A stretch of 64,000 nt of DNA from Amaurobius ferox (taxonomy: Eukaryota; Arthropoda; Arachnida; Araneae; Amaurobiidae). This document shows, piece after piece, positions 12,426-25,743 of the stretch. The notes beneath the pieces are model-generated. The model was not told where the DNA came from. It ran no database searches and was given only the letters and a program-made list of their open reading frames with translations. The position numbers were made by a program, and so were the translations under genes. The stretch lies in contig OX578153.1 in the NCBI GenBank assembly GCA_951213105.1, positions 50,802,539 through 50,866,538 on the forward strand, written 5' to 3'. Position 1 is the first letter of the stretch. Each line of letters begins with the position of its first letter.

Positions 12426-13899
12426 TATATACTAATTGCAAAGTGTCCGTCTGTCTGTCCGTGTGTCACGCTTTTTTTAAGCACTTCCCGAATAGATAGT
12501 CTTGAAAATTGGTACATGGATCGATCGTTCGATAAAACTCCCTGGAATAATCGAATTTTCGAAATATGTTCTGAAGAAAGGGTGCTCCACACTAAAACGT
12601 TTGAAAAGTGAAATGAAGAAAAGCAAGCTTTGCGATAAGATAAAAACTTCAAATTTGGTGTATGGGTACATCGTTTGTAAGGAAGAAAGTGTGCAATTTT
12701 AGATTTTTAATATTTGCAACTGTAGGGGGTGTCGCGCACCGAAATGTTCGATTTGCCGAACAAATGAGAAACGTCAGATTTTAAATTTAACAGAGGCTTG
12801 AAATTTGGTATATGGGCTAATAATTTAATGAAAACTCCCATGACAAAAGTGTTTCTCAAAAATATTCGTTTATAGGGGTGCTCCAGAGAAAAACGTTCGA
12901 AAGGTGAAATGACAAAAAAACCATGTTTAGAGATGCGATAGAGATTTCATATTTAGTGTACAGGTAGATAGTTCAAAAAGCAGAGCGTGTACAATTTTAG
13001 TTTTCCGACATTTCATTTTCTAAGTTAGTTTCATTTTCTGAGGTGCCGCAAACCCAAATGTTCGATTTTCCTAATAGATGAAGAATGCCTCCTTTTATAT
13101 TGTAATAGAGGCTTGATATTTGGTATATGGGACAATCATCTAATGAAAAACACAAGAATAGAATTTTTGAAAACTGTTAAGAGGGTAGCTACTGCTCACG
13201 AAAACGTTCGAAAAGTAAAATGATAAAAAAAATATGCTTAGCGATGGAATAGAAACTTCAAATTTGTACACGTAGATAGTTTAAAAGAAACAAAGTGTGC
13301 AATAGAAAATTTCCAATATTTGTAATTTTTTGGAGATTCCGCAGATCAAAACGTTCGAAATGTGGAATGATAGAAAAACATGATTTGCGATGAGATACAG
13401 ATTTCAAATTTCGTGTATGGCTATATCGCTAAAAAGGAAAAAGGTGTACAATTTCAGATTTCCAATATATGCTACTTAAGGGGATGTCACACACCAAAAT
13501 GTTCGATTTGCCTAATAAATGAAAAACGCTAACTTTTAATTTGAAAGAGGCTTAAAATTTGGTACATGGGCTAATCATTTGATGAAAACCAAACACGAAT
13601 AGTTTCTCATAAATGTTCATTTAAGAGCGTGTTCCATATAAAAACGTTCGAAAGGTGATATAGTAATAACTTTGCATGCTTCTGTATGAGATAGAGACTT
13701 CAAATTTGATGTTCGGGTTAGTTTAAAAGGAAAAAAGTCAAAATAATTTCAGTTTTCCAATATTTTCTTCTATAGGGAGTTCCGCACACCTAAATTTTCA
13801 ATTTTCCGAATAAATATGAAACGTGAATTATTCAAAAATGTACGTTATTCGGGGGCTGCTAGTTGTGGGACCGTTGATTTTCAACGAGTGTTCGGCTAA
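12426..13899 (+). mobile_element. Helitron-like unit 9 (CTAA end)
   Basis: A diverged unit with a short GTCY block at about 12446. The 3' end reads GTTCGGCTAA (CTAA at 13896-13899), still fitting the CTRR consensus. Copied as unit 12. Confidence 0.75.
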
Positions 13900-13900
13900 A

Positions 13901-14699
13901 TCTATATACACTAATCACCAAGTGTCCGTCTGTCTGTCACGCGTTTTTCAGGCACTTCCCGAAAACATAAAAACGTGCAATCTGATACATGGTTCGATCG
14001 TTCGATAAAATCCCCTGGAAAAATTGTATTTTCTGTAAATGGCCTAAAGAGAGGATGCTCCACACCAAAACGTTCGAAAAGTTAAATGATAGAAAAGCAT
14101 TCTTTGCTATAAGATAGAGACTTTAAATTTGGTGTATGGGTAAATCGTTCGAAAGGAAAAAAGCGTTTAATTTCAGATTTCCAGTATTTTCTACTCAATG
14201 GAATGTCACACACCAAAATTTTCGATTTGCCGTATAAATCAGAAACGGCTCCAATAAAATTTGAAAGAGGCTTGAAATTTGGTATAAGGGCTAATCATTT
14301 GATGAAAACACCCAAGATGAATAAAGTTTTCTAAAAATATTGTTTTAAAGGGGTGCTCTAGAAAAAAACGTTTGAAAGGTAAACTGATAAAAAAACATGC
14401 TTCGGGATGAGATAGAGATTTCAAATTTAGTATACGGTTATAGTTTGGAAGGAAGAAAGTGTACAATTTCATTTTTCTAATATTTTCTACTTTAGGGGAT
14501 GAAGCATACTAAAACGTTCGATATTCGGAATAAAGGAGAAACACATCTTTTAAAACGTGATAGAGGCTTGATATTTGGTATATGGGCCAATCATCTGATA
14601 AAAAACACAATACAAACAGAGGAAGAAGTGCGAAAACTTAGTTCTCCAATATTTTCTCCTTATTGCGAGACCGTTGATTTTCAACGGGTATACGGCTAG
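13901..14699 (+). mobile_element. Helitron-like unit 10 (own TC 5' end)
   Basis: Starts with TCTATATACACTAATCACC one base after the CTAA of unit 9, so this junction keeps a TC terminus, unlike most junctions in the array. Ends CTAG at 14696-14699. The last 140 bp are shared with unit 7 through the duplication. Confidence 0.75.
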
Positions 14700-16614
14700 T
14701 ATATACTAATTGCCAAGTGTCCGTCTGTCTGTCTGTCCGTCTGTCACGCTTTTTTAGGCACTTCCCGAATAGATAGAGACTCGCAATTTGGTACACGGCT
14801 CGGTCGTTCGATAAAACCTCCTGGAAAAATCGAATTCCTTGAAAACGTTCTATAGAGGGGGTACCCTACACCAAAAGGTTCGAAAAGTGAAATGAAGGGA
14901 AAGCATGCTTTGCGATGAGATAGAGACTTCAAATTTGGTCTATGGGTAAACCGTTTGAAAGGAAAAAAGTTTACAATTTTAGATTTCGAATATTTTCTAC
15001 TTCAGGGGGTGCCGCACACCAAAATGTTCGATTTAGAGAATAAATGAAAAACGGCTGCTTTAAAATTTGATACAGGCTTGACATTTGGTATATGGGCTAA
15101 TCATTTGAAGAAAACACCCAAAACGAATATAGTTTTCTAAAATGTTCGTTTAGGGGGTGCTCCACACCAAAACGTTCGAAAACTGTATTGGTAGGAAAGT
15201 ATGCTTTGCAATAAGATAGAGACTTCAAATTTGGTGTATGGGTAAACCGTTTAAAAGGAAGAAAGTGTACAATTTCAGATTTCGAATATTTTCTACTTAA
15301 GGGGGTGCTGCACACCAAAATGTTCGATTTACCGAATAAACGAGAAACGGCTACTTTAAAATTTGATAGAGGCTTGAAATTTTCTATATGGGCTAATCAT
15401 TTGATGAAAACACACAAAACGAATATAGTTTTCTAAAATGTTCGTTTAGCGGGTGCTCCAGACCAAAACGTTCGAAAAGTGAAATGATAGAAAAGTATGC
15501 TTTGCGATAAGATAGAGACTTCAAATTTGGTGTATGGGTAAACCGTTTGATAGGAAGAAAGTATACAATTTCAGATTTCGAATATTTTCTACTTAAGGGG
15601 ATGCCGTACACTTAATTGTTCGATTTACCGAATAAATGAGAAACGACTACATTAAAATTTGATAGAGGCTTGATATTTGGTACATGGGCGAATAATGTGA
15701 TAGTAAACCCAATGAAAATGGATTTTTTCAAAAATGAATATTTAAGGGGGTAGGTACTGTACACAAAAACATTCGAAAGGTGAATTGATAGAAAAAACAT
15801 GCTTTGCAATGAGTTGGAAACTTCAAATATGGTGTAGGGGTAAATAGTTGAAAAGGTAGAAAGTGTGCAATTTCAGTTTTCCAATATTTGCTGTTGTAGG
15901 GAGTGCCGCTCACTAAAATATTCGATTTGTCGAACAAATTGAAAACGCCTCCTTTACAATGTGATAGAGGCTTGAAATTTAGTATATGGGCTCATCATTT
16001 GAAAAACAAACCCAAGATGAATTCTGTTTTTCAAATATGTGCATTTAAGAGGGTGTAACACAGAAAAACGTTCAAAAGTTGAAGTGATAGGAAAACATGC
16101 TTCGCGATAAGATAGAGACTTCAAATTTGGTGTACGGGGAGATAGTTTGAAAGGAAGAAAGTGTGCATTTCCAGATTTCCAATATTTGCTACTTTAGGGT
16201 GTGCCGCACACCAATATGTTCGATTTTCCGAAAAATGAGACACTCATCCTTTTAAATGTGATACAAGCTTGATATTTGGTATATAAGCCAATCATCAGAC
16301 AAAAAACTCAAGGTGAACAGAGTTGTTTAGAAATGTTCATTTATGGGTCTGCTCCACGGAAAAACATTCGAAAGGGGAAATGATAAATTAGCATGCTTCG
16401 GGGTGAGATAGTGACTTTAATTTGGTGTACGGGTAGATCGTTCTAAAGGAAGAAGTGCGCAATTTAAATTTTCCAATATTTTCTTCTTTAGGGGTTCTAC
16501 ACACCAAAATATTCGAGTTGCCGAATAAATGTGAAACGCGAATTATTCGAAAATTCACATTATTCAGGTTTTGCTTATTGTGAGACCGTTGATATTCAAC
16601 GGGTATTCTTCTAG
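14700..16614 (+). mobile_element. Helitron-like unit 11 (copy of unit 8)
   Basis: Essentially identical to unit 8, shifted by 4189 bp; CTAG at 16611-16614. Confidence 0.8.
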
Positions 16615-18088
16615 TATATACTAATTGCAAAGTGTCCGTCTGTCTGTCCGTGTGTCACGCTTTTTTTAAGCACTTCCCGAATAGATAGTCTTGAAAATTG
16701 GTACATGGATCGATCGTTCGATAAAACTCCCTGGAATAATCGAATTTTCGAAATATGTTCTGAAGAAAGGGTGCTCCACACTAAAACGTTTGAAAAGTGA
16801 AATGAAGAAAAGCAAGCTTTGCGATAAGATAAAAACTTCAAATTTGGTGTATGGGTACATCGTTTGTAAGGAAGAAAGTGTGCAATTTTAGATTTTTAAT
16901 ATTTGCAACTGTAGGGGGTGTCGCGCACCGAAATGTTCGATTTGCCGAACAAATGAGAAACGTCAGATTTTAAATTTAACAGAGGCTTGAAATTTGGTAT
17001 ATGGGCTAATAATTTAATGAAAACTCCCATGACAAAAGTGTTTCTCAAAAATATTCGTTTATAGGGGTGCTCCAGAGAAAAACGTTCGAAAGGTGAAATG
17101 ACAAAAAAACCATGTTTAGAGATGCGATAGAGATTTCATATTTAGTGTACAGGTAGATAGTTCAAAAAGCAGAGCGTGTACAATTTTAGTTTTCCGACAT
17201 TTCATTTTCTAAGTTAGTTTCATTTTCTGAGGTGCCGCAAACCCAAATGTTCGATTTTCCTAATAGATGAAGAATGCCTCCTTTTATATTGTAATAGAGG
17301 CTTGATATTTGGTATATGGGACAATCATCTAATGAAAAACACAAGAATAGAATTTTTGAAAACTGTTAAGAGGGTAGCTACTGCTCACGAAAACGTTCGA
17401 AAAGTAAAATGATAAAAAAAATATGCTTAGCGATGGAATAGAAACTTCAAATTTGTACACGTAGATAGTTTAAAAGAAACAAAGTGTGCAATAGAAAATT
17501 TCCAATATTTGTAATTTTTTGGAGATTCCGCAGATCAAAACGTTCGAAATGTGGAATGATAGAAAAACATGATTTGCGATGAGATACAGATTTCAAATTT
17601 CGTGTATGGCTATATCGCTAAAAAGGAAAAAGGTGTACAATTTCAGATTTCCAATATATGCTACTTAAGGGGATGTCACACACCAAAATGTTCGATTTGC
17701 CTAATAAATGAAAAACGCTAACTTTTAATTTGAAAGAGGCTTAAAATTTGGTACATGGGCTAATCATTTGATGAAAACCAAACACGAATAGTTTCTCATA
17801 AATGTTCATTTAAGAGCGTGTTCCATATAAAAACGTTCGAAAGGTGATATAGTAATAACTTTGCATGCTTCTGTATGAGATAGAGACTTCAAATTTGATG
17901 TTCGGGTTAGTTTAAAAGGAAAAAAGTCAAAATAATTTCAGTTTTCCAATATTTTCTTCTATAGGGAGTTCCGCACACCTAAATTTTCAATTTTCCGAAT
18001 AAATATGAAACGTGAATTATTCAAAAATGTACGTTATTCGGGGGCTGCTAGTTGTGGGACCGTTGATTTTCAACGAGTGTTCGGCTAA
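16615..18088 (+). mobile_element. Helitron-like unit 12 (copy of unit 9)
   Basis: Essentially identical to unit 9, shifted by 4189 bp; CTAA at 18085-18088. Confidence 0.8.
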
Positions 18089-18089
18089 A

Positions 18090-19715
18090 TCTATATACAC
18101 TAATCACCAAGTGTCCGTCTGTCTGTCACGCGTTTTTCAGGCACTTCCCGAAAACATAAAAACGTGCAATCTGATACATGGTTCGATCGTTCGATAAAAT
18201 CCCCTGGAAAAATTGTATTTTCTGTAAATGGCCTAAAGAGAGGATGCTCCACACCAAAACGTTCGAAAAGTTAAATGATAGAAAAGCATTCTTTGCTATA
18301 AGATAGAGACTTTAAATTTGGTGTATGGGTAAATCGTTCGAAAGGAAAAAAGCGTTTAATTTCAGATTTCCAGTATTTTCTACTCAATGGAATGTCACAC
18401 ACCAAAATTTTCGATTTGCCGTATAAATCAGAAACGGCTCCAATAAAATTTGAAAGAGGCTTGAAATTTGGTATAAGGGCTAATCATTTGATGAAAACAC
18501 CCAAGATGAATAAAGTTTTCTAAAAATATTGTTTTAAAGGGGTGCTCTAGAAAAAACCGTTTGAAAGGTAAACTGATAAAAAAACATGCTTCGGGATGAG
18601 ATAGAGATTTCAAATTTAGTATACGGTTATAGTTTGGAAGGAAGAAAGTGTACAATTTCATTTTTCTAATATTTTCTACTTTAGGGGATGAAGCATACTA
18701 AAACGTTCGATATTCGGAATAAAGGAGAAACACATCTTTTAAAACGTGATAGAGGCTTGATATTTGGTATATGGGGGAATCGTCTGATAGAAAACCCAAG
18801 AAGAATGGAGTTTTACAAAAATGTAGATTTAAGGGGATGGGTACTAGTACTAGACGCAAAATCATTCGAAAGGTGAAATGATAAAATAAACATGCTTCGC
18901 GATGAGGTAGAAACTTCAAATTTGGTGTACCGGTAAATAGTTGGAAATGAAGAACATGTGCATTTGCAGTTTACCAACATTTGATATTGTAGGGAGGTGC
19001 TCTCACTAAAATATTCGATTTGACGAACAAATGAAAAATGCCTCCTTCACAATGTGATAGAGCATAAGCTTGATATTTACTATATGGGCAAATCATATGA
19101 TATAAAACCCCAAGATGATTACGATTTTTGAAAAATGTTCATTTAAGGGGGTGCTAAACAGAAAAACTTTCGAAAGGTGAAGGGATAGAAAAAACATGCT
19201 TCGTGATAGGATAGAGACTTCAAATTTGGTGTACTGGTAGACAGATTGTTTGAAAGGAAGAAAGTGTGCAAATTCAGATTTCCAATATTTGCTACTTTAG
19301 AGGGTGCAAAACACCAATATGTTCGATTTTCCGAATAAAGATCACACTATTTTTTTAATGTGATCGAGGATTGATACTTGTAAATGTACCAATCATCTGA
19401 TAAAAACCTGAGTCGAACAGAGTTTTTCAAAAATGTTCATTTATGGGTATGCTTAACAAAAATCGTTTGAAGGAGAAAATCATAAAATAGTATGCTTCGG
19501 GATGAGACAGAGGCTTTAATTTGATGTACGGGTGAGCAAGTTAAACTAATGAAGAGGTGAGCAAGTTAAGTTTACCAATATGTTCTACTTTAGGGGGTTC
19601 TGCACACCAAAACATTGATTTGCCGAATAAATGTGAAACACAACTTATTCAAAAATTTACAATATTCAGGCTTGTTTTTTGAGAGACCGTTGATTTTTAA
19701 CGGGTATTCGGCAAG
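18090..19715 (+). mobile_element. Helitron-like unit 13 (copy of unit 10, then different)
   Basis: Starts as unit 10 with a TC end. It leaves the duplicated sequence after 18775 and continues with other B and A monomers. The 3' end is altered: the hairpin loop has an extra T and the terminus reads GCAAG instead of GCTAG. Confidence 0.72.
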
Positions 19716-20123
19716 TATATACTAATTGAAAAGTGTCCGTCTGTCTGTCACGGTTTGTTTCGAGGTGCCGCGCATCGAAATGTTCGATTTGCCGAATAAA
19801 TGAGAAAAACCTGCTTTAAAATATGATAGTGGCCAACCTGAAATTTGGTATTTGGTCTAATAATTTAATGAAAATACCCAAGAAGAATAGAATTTAAAAA
19901 AATGTTGAAGAATGATGATGATTTCAAATTTGGTGTACGTGTAGATAGTTCGAAAGGAAGAGCATGTGCAATTTCAGTTTTAAGATATTTTTTCTTCAGG
20001 AGGTACCGCGAACACAAATGTTCGATTTGCCAAATGAATGTGAATCGCGAATAATTTAAAAATTTACGTTATTTAAGGGTTGCTTATTGTGAAACCGTTG
20101 ATTTTCAACGGGCATTCAGCTAA
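19716..20123 (+). mobile_element. Helitron-like unit 14 (short)
   Basis: Only ~0.4 kb, with internal deletions. It keeps the 5' GTCY block (about 19735), a terminal hairpin and CTAA at 20120-20123. Confidence 0.7.
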
Positions 20124-21313
20124 TCTATTATTATTATATATACTAATTCCAAGTGTCCGTCTGTCTGTCACGCCTTTTTAGGCACTTCCCGAATAGATAG
20201 AGACTTGCAATTTGGTACACGGGTCGGTCGTTCAATAAATCCCCCTGGAAAAATCGAATTTTTCGAAAACGTTCTATAGAGGTGGTGCCCCACACCAAAA
20301 CGCTCGAAAAGTTAAATGACGGGAAAGCATGCTTTGTGATGAGATAAAGACTTCAAATTTGGTATATGGGTAAATCACTCGAAAGGAAGAAAGCGTGCAA
20401 TTTCTGATTTCCAGTATTTTCTCCTTAAGGGGGGGTGCAGCACACCAAAACGTTCGAAAAGTGATATGATAGGAGAGCATGCTTTGCGATGAGATAGAGA
20501 CTTCAAATTTGGAGTATAGGTAAATCGTTCAAAAATAAGAAAGTGCGCAATTTCAGATTTCCAATATTTTCTACTTAAAGGGGTGTTGCACACTAAAACG
20601 TTCGAAAAGTGAAATGATAGGAAATCATGCTTTGCGATGAGGTAGAGACTTCAAATTTGGCGTATGCGTAAATCGTTCAAATGGAAGAAAGAGTGCAATT
20701 TCAGATTTCCAATATTTTGTACTTAAGGGGGTGCCGCATACCAAAATGTTCGATTTACAAAATAAATGAGAAAACGCTCCTTTAAAATTTGATAGAGCTT
20801 TGAAACTTGGTATATGGGCTAATCATTTGACGGAAACACGCAAGACGAGTATAGTTTTTTTAAAATGTTCGTTTAAGGGGGTGCTCCAGAGTGAAATGTT
20901 CGAAAAGTGAATTTTAGAAAACCATGCTTCGAAATGAGATAGAGATATCAAATTTGGTGTAAGGGTAGATAGTTTGAAAAGAAGAAAGTGTGAAATTTCA
21001 GATTTCCAATATTTGCTACTTTAAGGAATGCGCAATAATATGTTCGATTTTCCGAATAAATGAGCACGCTTCCTTTAAAACATGATAGAGATTTGATATT
21101 TGGTATATGGGCCAATCATCTGATAAAAAACACAAGACAAACAGAGGAAGAAATGTGCAAATTCAGTTTTCCAATATTTTCTTCTTTAGGGGGTTCTGCA
21201 CACCAAAATATTCGATTTGTCGAATAAATGTGAAACGCGAATTATTATAAAATTTACATTATTCAGGGATTGCTTATTGCGAGACCGTTGATTTTCAACG
21301 GGTATTCGGCTAG
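20124..21313 (+). mobile_element. Helitron-like unit 15 (intact TC end)
   Basis: Begins TCTATTATTATTATATAT, identical to the start of unit 1, directly after the CTAA of unit 14. Ends CTAG at 21310-21313. Confidence 0.8.
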
Positions 21314-22711
21314 TATATACTAATTGCCAAGTGTCCGTCTGTCTATCCGTCTGTCTGTCTGTTACGCCTTTTTTAGGCACTTCCCGAATAGATAGAGACT
21401 TGCAATTTAGTACACGGCTCGGTCGTTCGATAAAACCCCCTGGAAAAATCGAATTTTTCGAAAACGTTCTATAGAGGTGGTGCCCCACACCAAAACGTTC
21501 GAAAAGTTAAATGACGGGAAAGCATGCTTTGTGATGAGATAAAGACTTCAAATTTGGTATATGGGTAAATCACTCGAAAGGAAGAAAGCGTGCAATTTCT
21601 GATTTCCAATATTTTATCCTTAAGGGGGGTTGCAGCACACCAAAACGTTCGAAAAGTGATAAGATAGGAGAGCATGCTTTACGATGAGATAGAGACTTCA
21701 AGTTTGGAGTATGGGTAAATCGTTTGAAACAAAGAAAGTGTGGAATTTCAGATTTCCAATATTTTCTACTTAAGGGGGTGCCGCACACCAAAACATTCGA
21801 AAACTGAAATGATAGGAAAGCATGCTTTGCGGTGAGATAGAGACTTCAAATTCGGTGTATGGGTAAATCGTTCGAAAGGAAGAAAGTGTGCAATTTCAGA
21901 TTTCCAATATTTTCTACTTAAGGGGGTGTCGCACACCAAAACGTTCGATTTGCCGAATAAATGAGAAAATACGGCTTTAAAATTTGATAGAGGCTTAAAA
22001 TTTGGTATATGGGATAATAATTTGACGAAAACGCCCAAGACGAATACAGTTTTTCAAAAATGTTCGTTTAAGGGGGTGCTCCAGAGTAAAACGTTCGAAA
22101 ATTGAATTGATAAAAAACCAAGCTTCGGAATGAGATTGAAATATCAAATTTGGTGTAAGGGTAGATAGTTTGAAAGGAAGAAAGTGTGAAATTTCAGATT
22201 TCCAATATTTGTTACTTTCAGGGGTGCGCACACTAATATGTTCGATTTTTCGAATAAAGGAGAAATGCTCCTTTTAAAACGTGATAGAGGCTTGATATTT
22301 GGTATATGGGCGAATCATTTGATGGAAATCACAAAAAGAATAAAGTTTTTAAAAAATGTGTATTTAAGTGGGTAGACACTCCGCACTAAAATATTCGAAA
22401 GGTCAAATGCATAGAAAAGCATGCTTCGCTATGAGTGCACCAAAGGAAGAGCACCAAATTTCGCTATCGCGCAAATTTGGTGCTCTTTCTTTTAAATGTG
22501 ATAGAGGGACCAATAATCCGATAAAAAACACAAGACAAACAGAGGAAGAAATCCGCAAATTTAGTTTCCCAATATTTTCTTCTTTAGGGGGTTCTGCACA
22601 CCAAAATATTCCATCTGTCGAATATATGTGAAACGCGAGTTATTATAAAATTTGCATTATTCAGGGATTGCTTATTGCGAGACCGTTGATTTTCAACGGG
22701 TATTCGGCTAG
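21314..22711 (+). mobile_element. Helitron-like unit 16
   Basis: Its first ~300 bp closely match unit 15. Contains a short inverted repeat at about 22440-22490, where AAGAGCACCAAATTTCGC is followed by its near complement GCGCAAATTTGGTGCTCTT. Ends CTAG at 22708-22711. Confidence 0.78.
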
Positions 22712-24071
22712 TATATACTAATTGCCAAGTGTTCGTCTGTCTGTCTGTCACGCTTTTTTCAGGCACTTCCCGAATAGATAGAGACTTGCAATTTGGCACA
22801 CGGCTCGGTAGTTCGATAAAACCCCCTGGAGAAATCGAATTTTTTGAAAACGTTCTATAGAGGGGGTACCCGACACCAAAACGTTCGATAAGTTAAATGA
22901 CGGGAAAGCATGCTTTGCGATGAGATAGATACTTCAAATTTGGTATATGGGTAGATCACTCGAAAGGAAGAAAGTGTGCAATTTCAGATTTCCAATATTT
23001 TCTTCTTAAGGGGGGGTGCAGCATACCAAAACGTTCGAAAAGTGAAATGATAGGAAAGAATGCTTTGCGATGAGGTAGAGACTTCAAATTTGGTGTATGG
23101 GTAAATCGTTCGAAAGGAAGAAAGTGTGCAATTTCAGATTTCCAATGTTTTCTACTTAAGGGGGGGGGGGGTGCAGCATACCAAAACGTTCGAAAAGTGA
23201 TATGATAGGAGAGCATGCTTTGCGATGAGATAGACTTCAAGTTTGGAGTATGGGTAAATCGTTTGAAACAAAGAAAGTGCGGAATTTCAGATTTCCAATA
23301 TTTTCTACTTAAGGGGGTGCCGCACACAAAAATGTTCGATTTTCCGTCTACAGGGGGTGCTCCACACCAAAACGTTCGAAAAATGACATGGTAGGAAAGC
23401 ATGCTTTGCGATGAGATAGTTACTTCAGATTTGGTGTATGGATAAATCGTTCGAAAGGCAGACAGTGTGCATTTTCAGATTTCCAATATTTTCTACTCAA
23501 GGGGGTGCCGCACACCAAAACGTTCGAAAAGTGAAATGATAGGAAAGCCTGCTTTGCGATAAGATAAGGACTTCACATTTGGTATATAGGTAAACCGTTC
23601 GAAAGGAAGAAAGTGTGTAATTTCAGATTTCCAATATTTCCTACTTAAGGGGGTGCGCACACAAAAATGTTCGATTTTCCGAAAAAATGAGAAACGGCCC
23701 CTTTAAAATTTGATAGAGGCTCAAAATTTTATATATAGACTAATCATTTGATGAAAACACCCAAAACGAATATAATTTATCAAAAATGTTCGTTTAAGGG
23801 GGTTCTACAGAGGAAAACGTTCGAAATGTGAATTGATAAAAAAAACATGCTTTGAAATAAGATACAGACTTCAAATTTGGTGTACAGGTAGATAGTTCGA
23901 AAGGAAGAACATGTGCAATTTGAGTTTTCGGATATTTTGAACTTTTGGGGGTGCCTCAAAACTACATGTTCGATTTGTCGAATAAATAAGAAACGCGAAT
24001 TATTAAAAAATTTGCATTATTCAGGGGTTGCTTAATGAGGGGCCGTTGATTTTCAACGGGTATGCGGCTAG
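22712..24071 (+). mobile_element. Helitron-like unit 17
   Basis: A and B monomers with a long poly-G run at about 23160-23171. Ends CTAG at 24068-24071. Confidence 0.78.
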
Positions 24072-25743
24072 TATATACTAATTGCCTAGTGTCCGTCTGT
24101 CTGTCACGTTTTTTTAGGCACTTCCCGAATAGATAGAGACTTGCAATTTGGTATACGGCTCGGTCGTTCGATAAAACTTCCTGAAAAAATCGGATTTTTT
24201 GAAAACGTTCTTTAGTGGGGGTGCTCCACACCAAAACGTTCGAAAAGCAAAATGATAGAAAAGCATGCTTTGCGATAAGATAGAGACTTCAAATGTGGTG
24301 TATGGGTAAATCGTTCAAAAGGAAGAAAGTGTGCAATTTCAGATTTCCAATATTTTTTACTTAAGGGGTGCAGCATACCAAAATGTTTGATTTTCCGAAT
24401 AAATAAGAAACAGCTCCTTCCTTTAAAACTTGATAGAGACTTGAAATTTGGTATATGGACTAATCATTTGATAAAAACACCCAAGACGAATATAGTTTTT
24501 CAAACATTCTCATTTAAGGGGGTGCTCCAGAGGAAAACGTTCGATAGGTAAATTGATAAAAAAACCATGCTTCGGAATGAGATAAAGATTTCAAATTTGG
24601 AATGCAAGTAGATAGTTCGGAAGGAAGAATATGTACAATTTCAATTTTCCAATATTTTTTGCTTAAGGGGGTGCCGCACACAAAAATGTTCCATTTTCGA
24701 AATAAAGATAAAACGCCCCGGAAAAACGTGATAGAGGCTTGATATTTGGTATATAGGTGACTCGTGTGATGAAAAATCCAAAGAAAATGATTTTTTTAAA
24801 AATGTTCGATTAAGAGGGTGCTCCTGAGAAAAACGTTCAAAAGGTGAAATGACGAAAAACTATGCTTCTGGATAGGATAGAGACTTCAAATTTGGTGAAC
24901 CGGTAGATAGTTCGAAATAAAAAGTATGTGTAATTTCAGTTTTACAATATTTTCGAATTTAGGGGGTGCCGCAAACCCAACTGAATAAATGAGATAGTTC
25001 GAAAAGGAAGGTAGATAGCCTTCCTTTTTCGATTACTACCTTCCTTTTCTGAATAAATGAGAAACTATTTCATTAAATTTTGTTAGAGGGTTGAAATCTG
25101 GTATATGGGCTAATCATATAATGAAAACACCCAAAACGAATAGAGTTTCTCAGAAATGTTCGATTAAGCTGATGCTCCAGAGAAAAAGTTCGAAATATGA
25201 AATTATAAAAAAAAAGCTTCCGGATGAAATAGATATTTCAAATTCAGTGTACGGGTATGTAATTTGGAAGGAAGAAAGTGTACAATTTCAGTTTTCCAAT
25301 ATTCTCTATTTTAGGAGATGCCGCACACCAAAATATTCGATTTTTCGAATAAGTTATACACGTTTCCTTTTAAATGTGATAGAGGCTTGGTATTTGGTAT
25401 ATGGACCAATCACCTGATTAAAAACCCAACACGAATAGAGTATTTTCCTAAATGTCAATTTATAGCTGTGCTCCACAGAAAGACGTTCGAATGGGGAAAT
25501 GATAAAATAACATGCTTCGGAATGAGATAGATACTTTAATTTTGTGTATGAGTAGATAGTTCGAAACGAAGAAGTGTGCAATATTTCCGATTAAGTTTTC
25601 CAATATTTCCTTCTTTAAGGGGCTCTACACACTAAAATATTCTATTGGCCGTTTCAATGTGGAACTCGAATTATTCAAAAATTTGCATTATTCGGTGTGT
25701 TGCTTATTTCGAAACCGTTGATATTCAAGGGGTGTTCTGTTAG
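24072..25743 (+). mobile_element. Helitron-like unit 18
   Basis: A diverged unit. Around 25003-25040 a short inverted repeat (GAAAAGGAAGGTAGATAG and its complement) interrupts the monomer pattern. The 3' end has drifted to GTTAG at 25739-25743. Confidence 0.7.

Larger units (their letters stand above)
10368..18775 (+). repeat. 4189-bp tandem duplication inside the Helitron array
   Basis: Positions 10368-14586 match 14557-18775 at a constant offset of 4189 bp. I noticed one substitution (A at 14368, C at 18557). The same 30-bp block, starting GTGATAGAGGCTTGATAT, sits at 10368-10397, 14557-14586 and 18746-18775. Sequence outside differs, so both breakpoints fall in this shared block. That is the product expected from unequal exchange between two B monomers, or from an assembly error. 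Confidence 0.92.
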
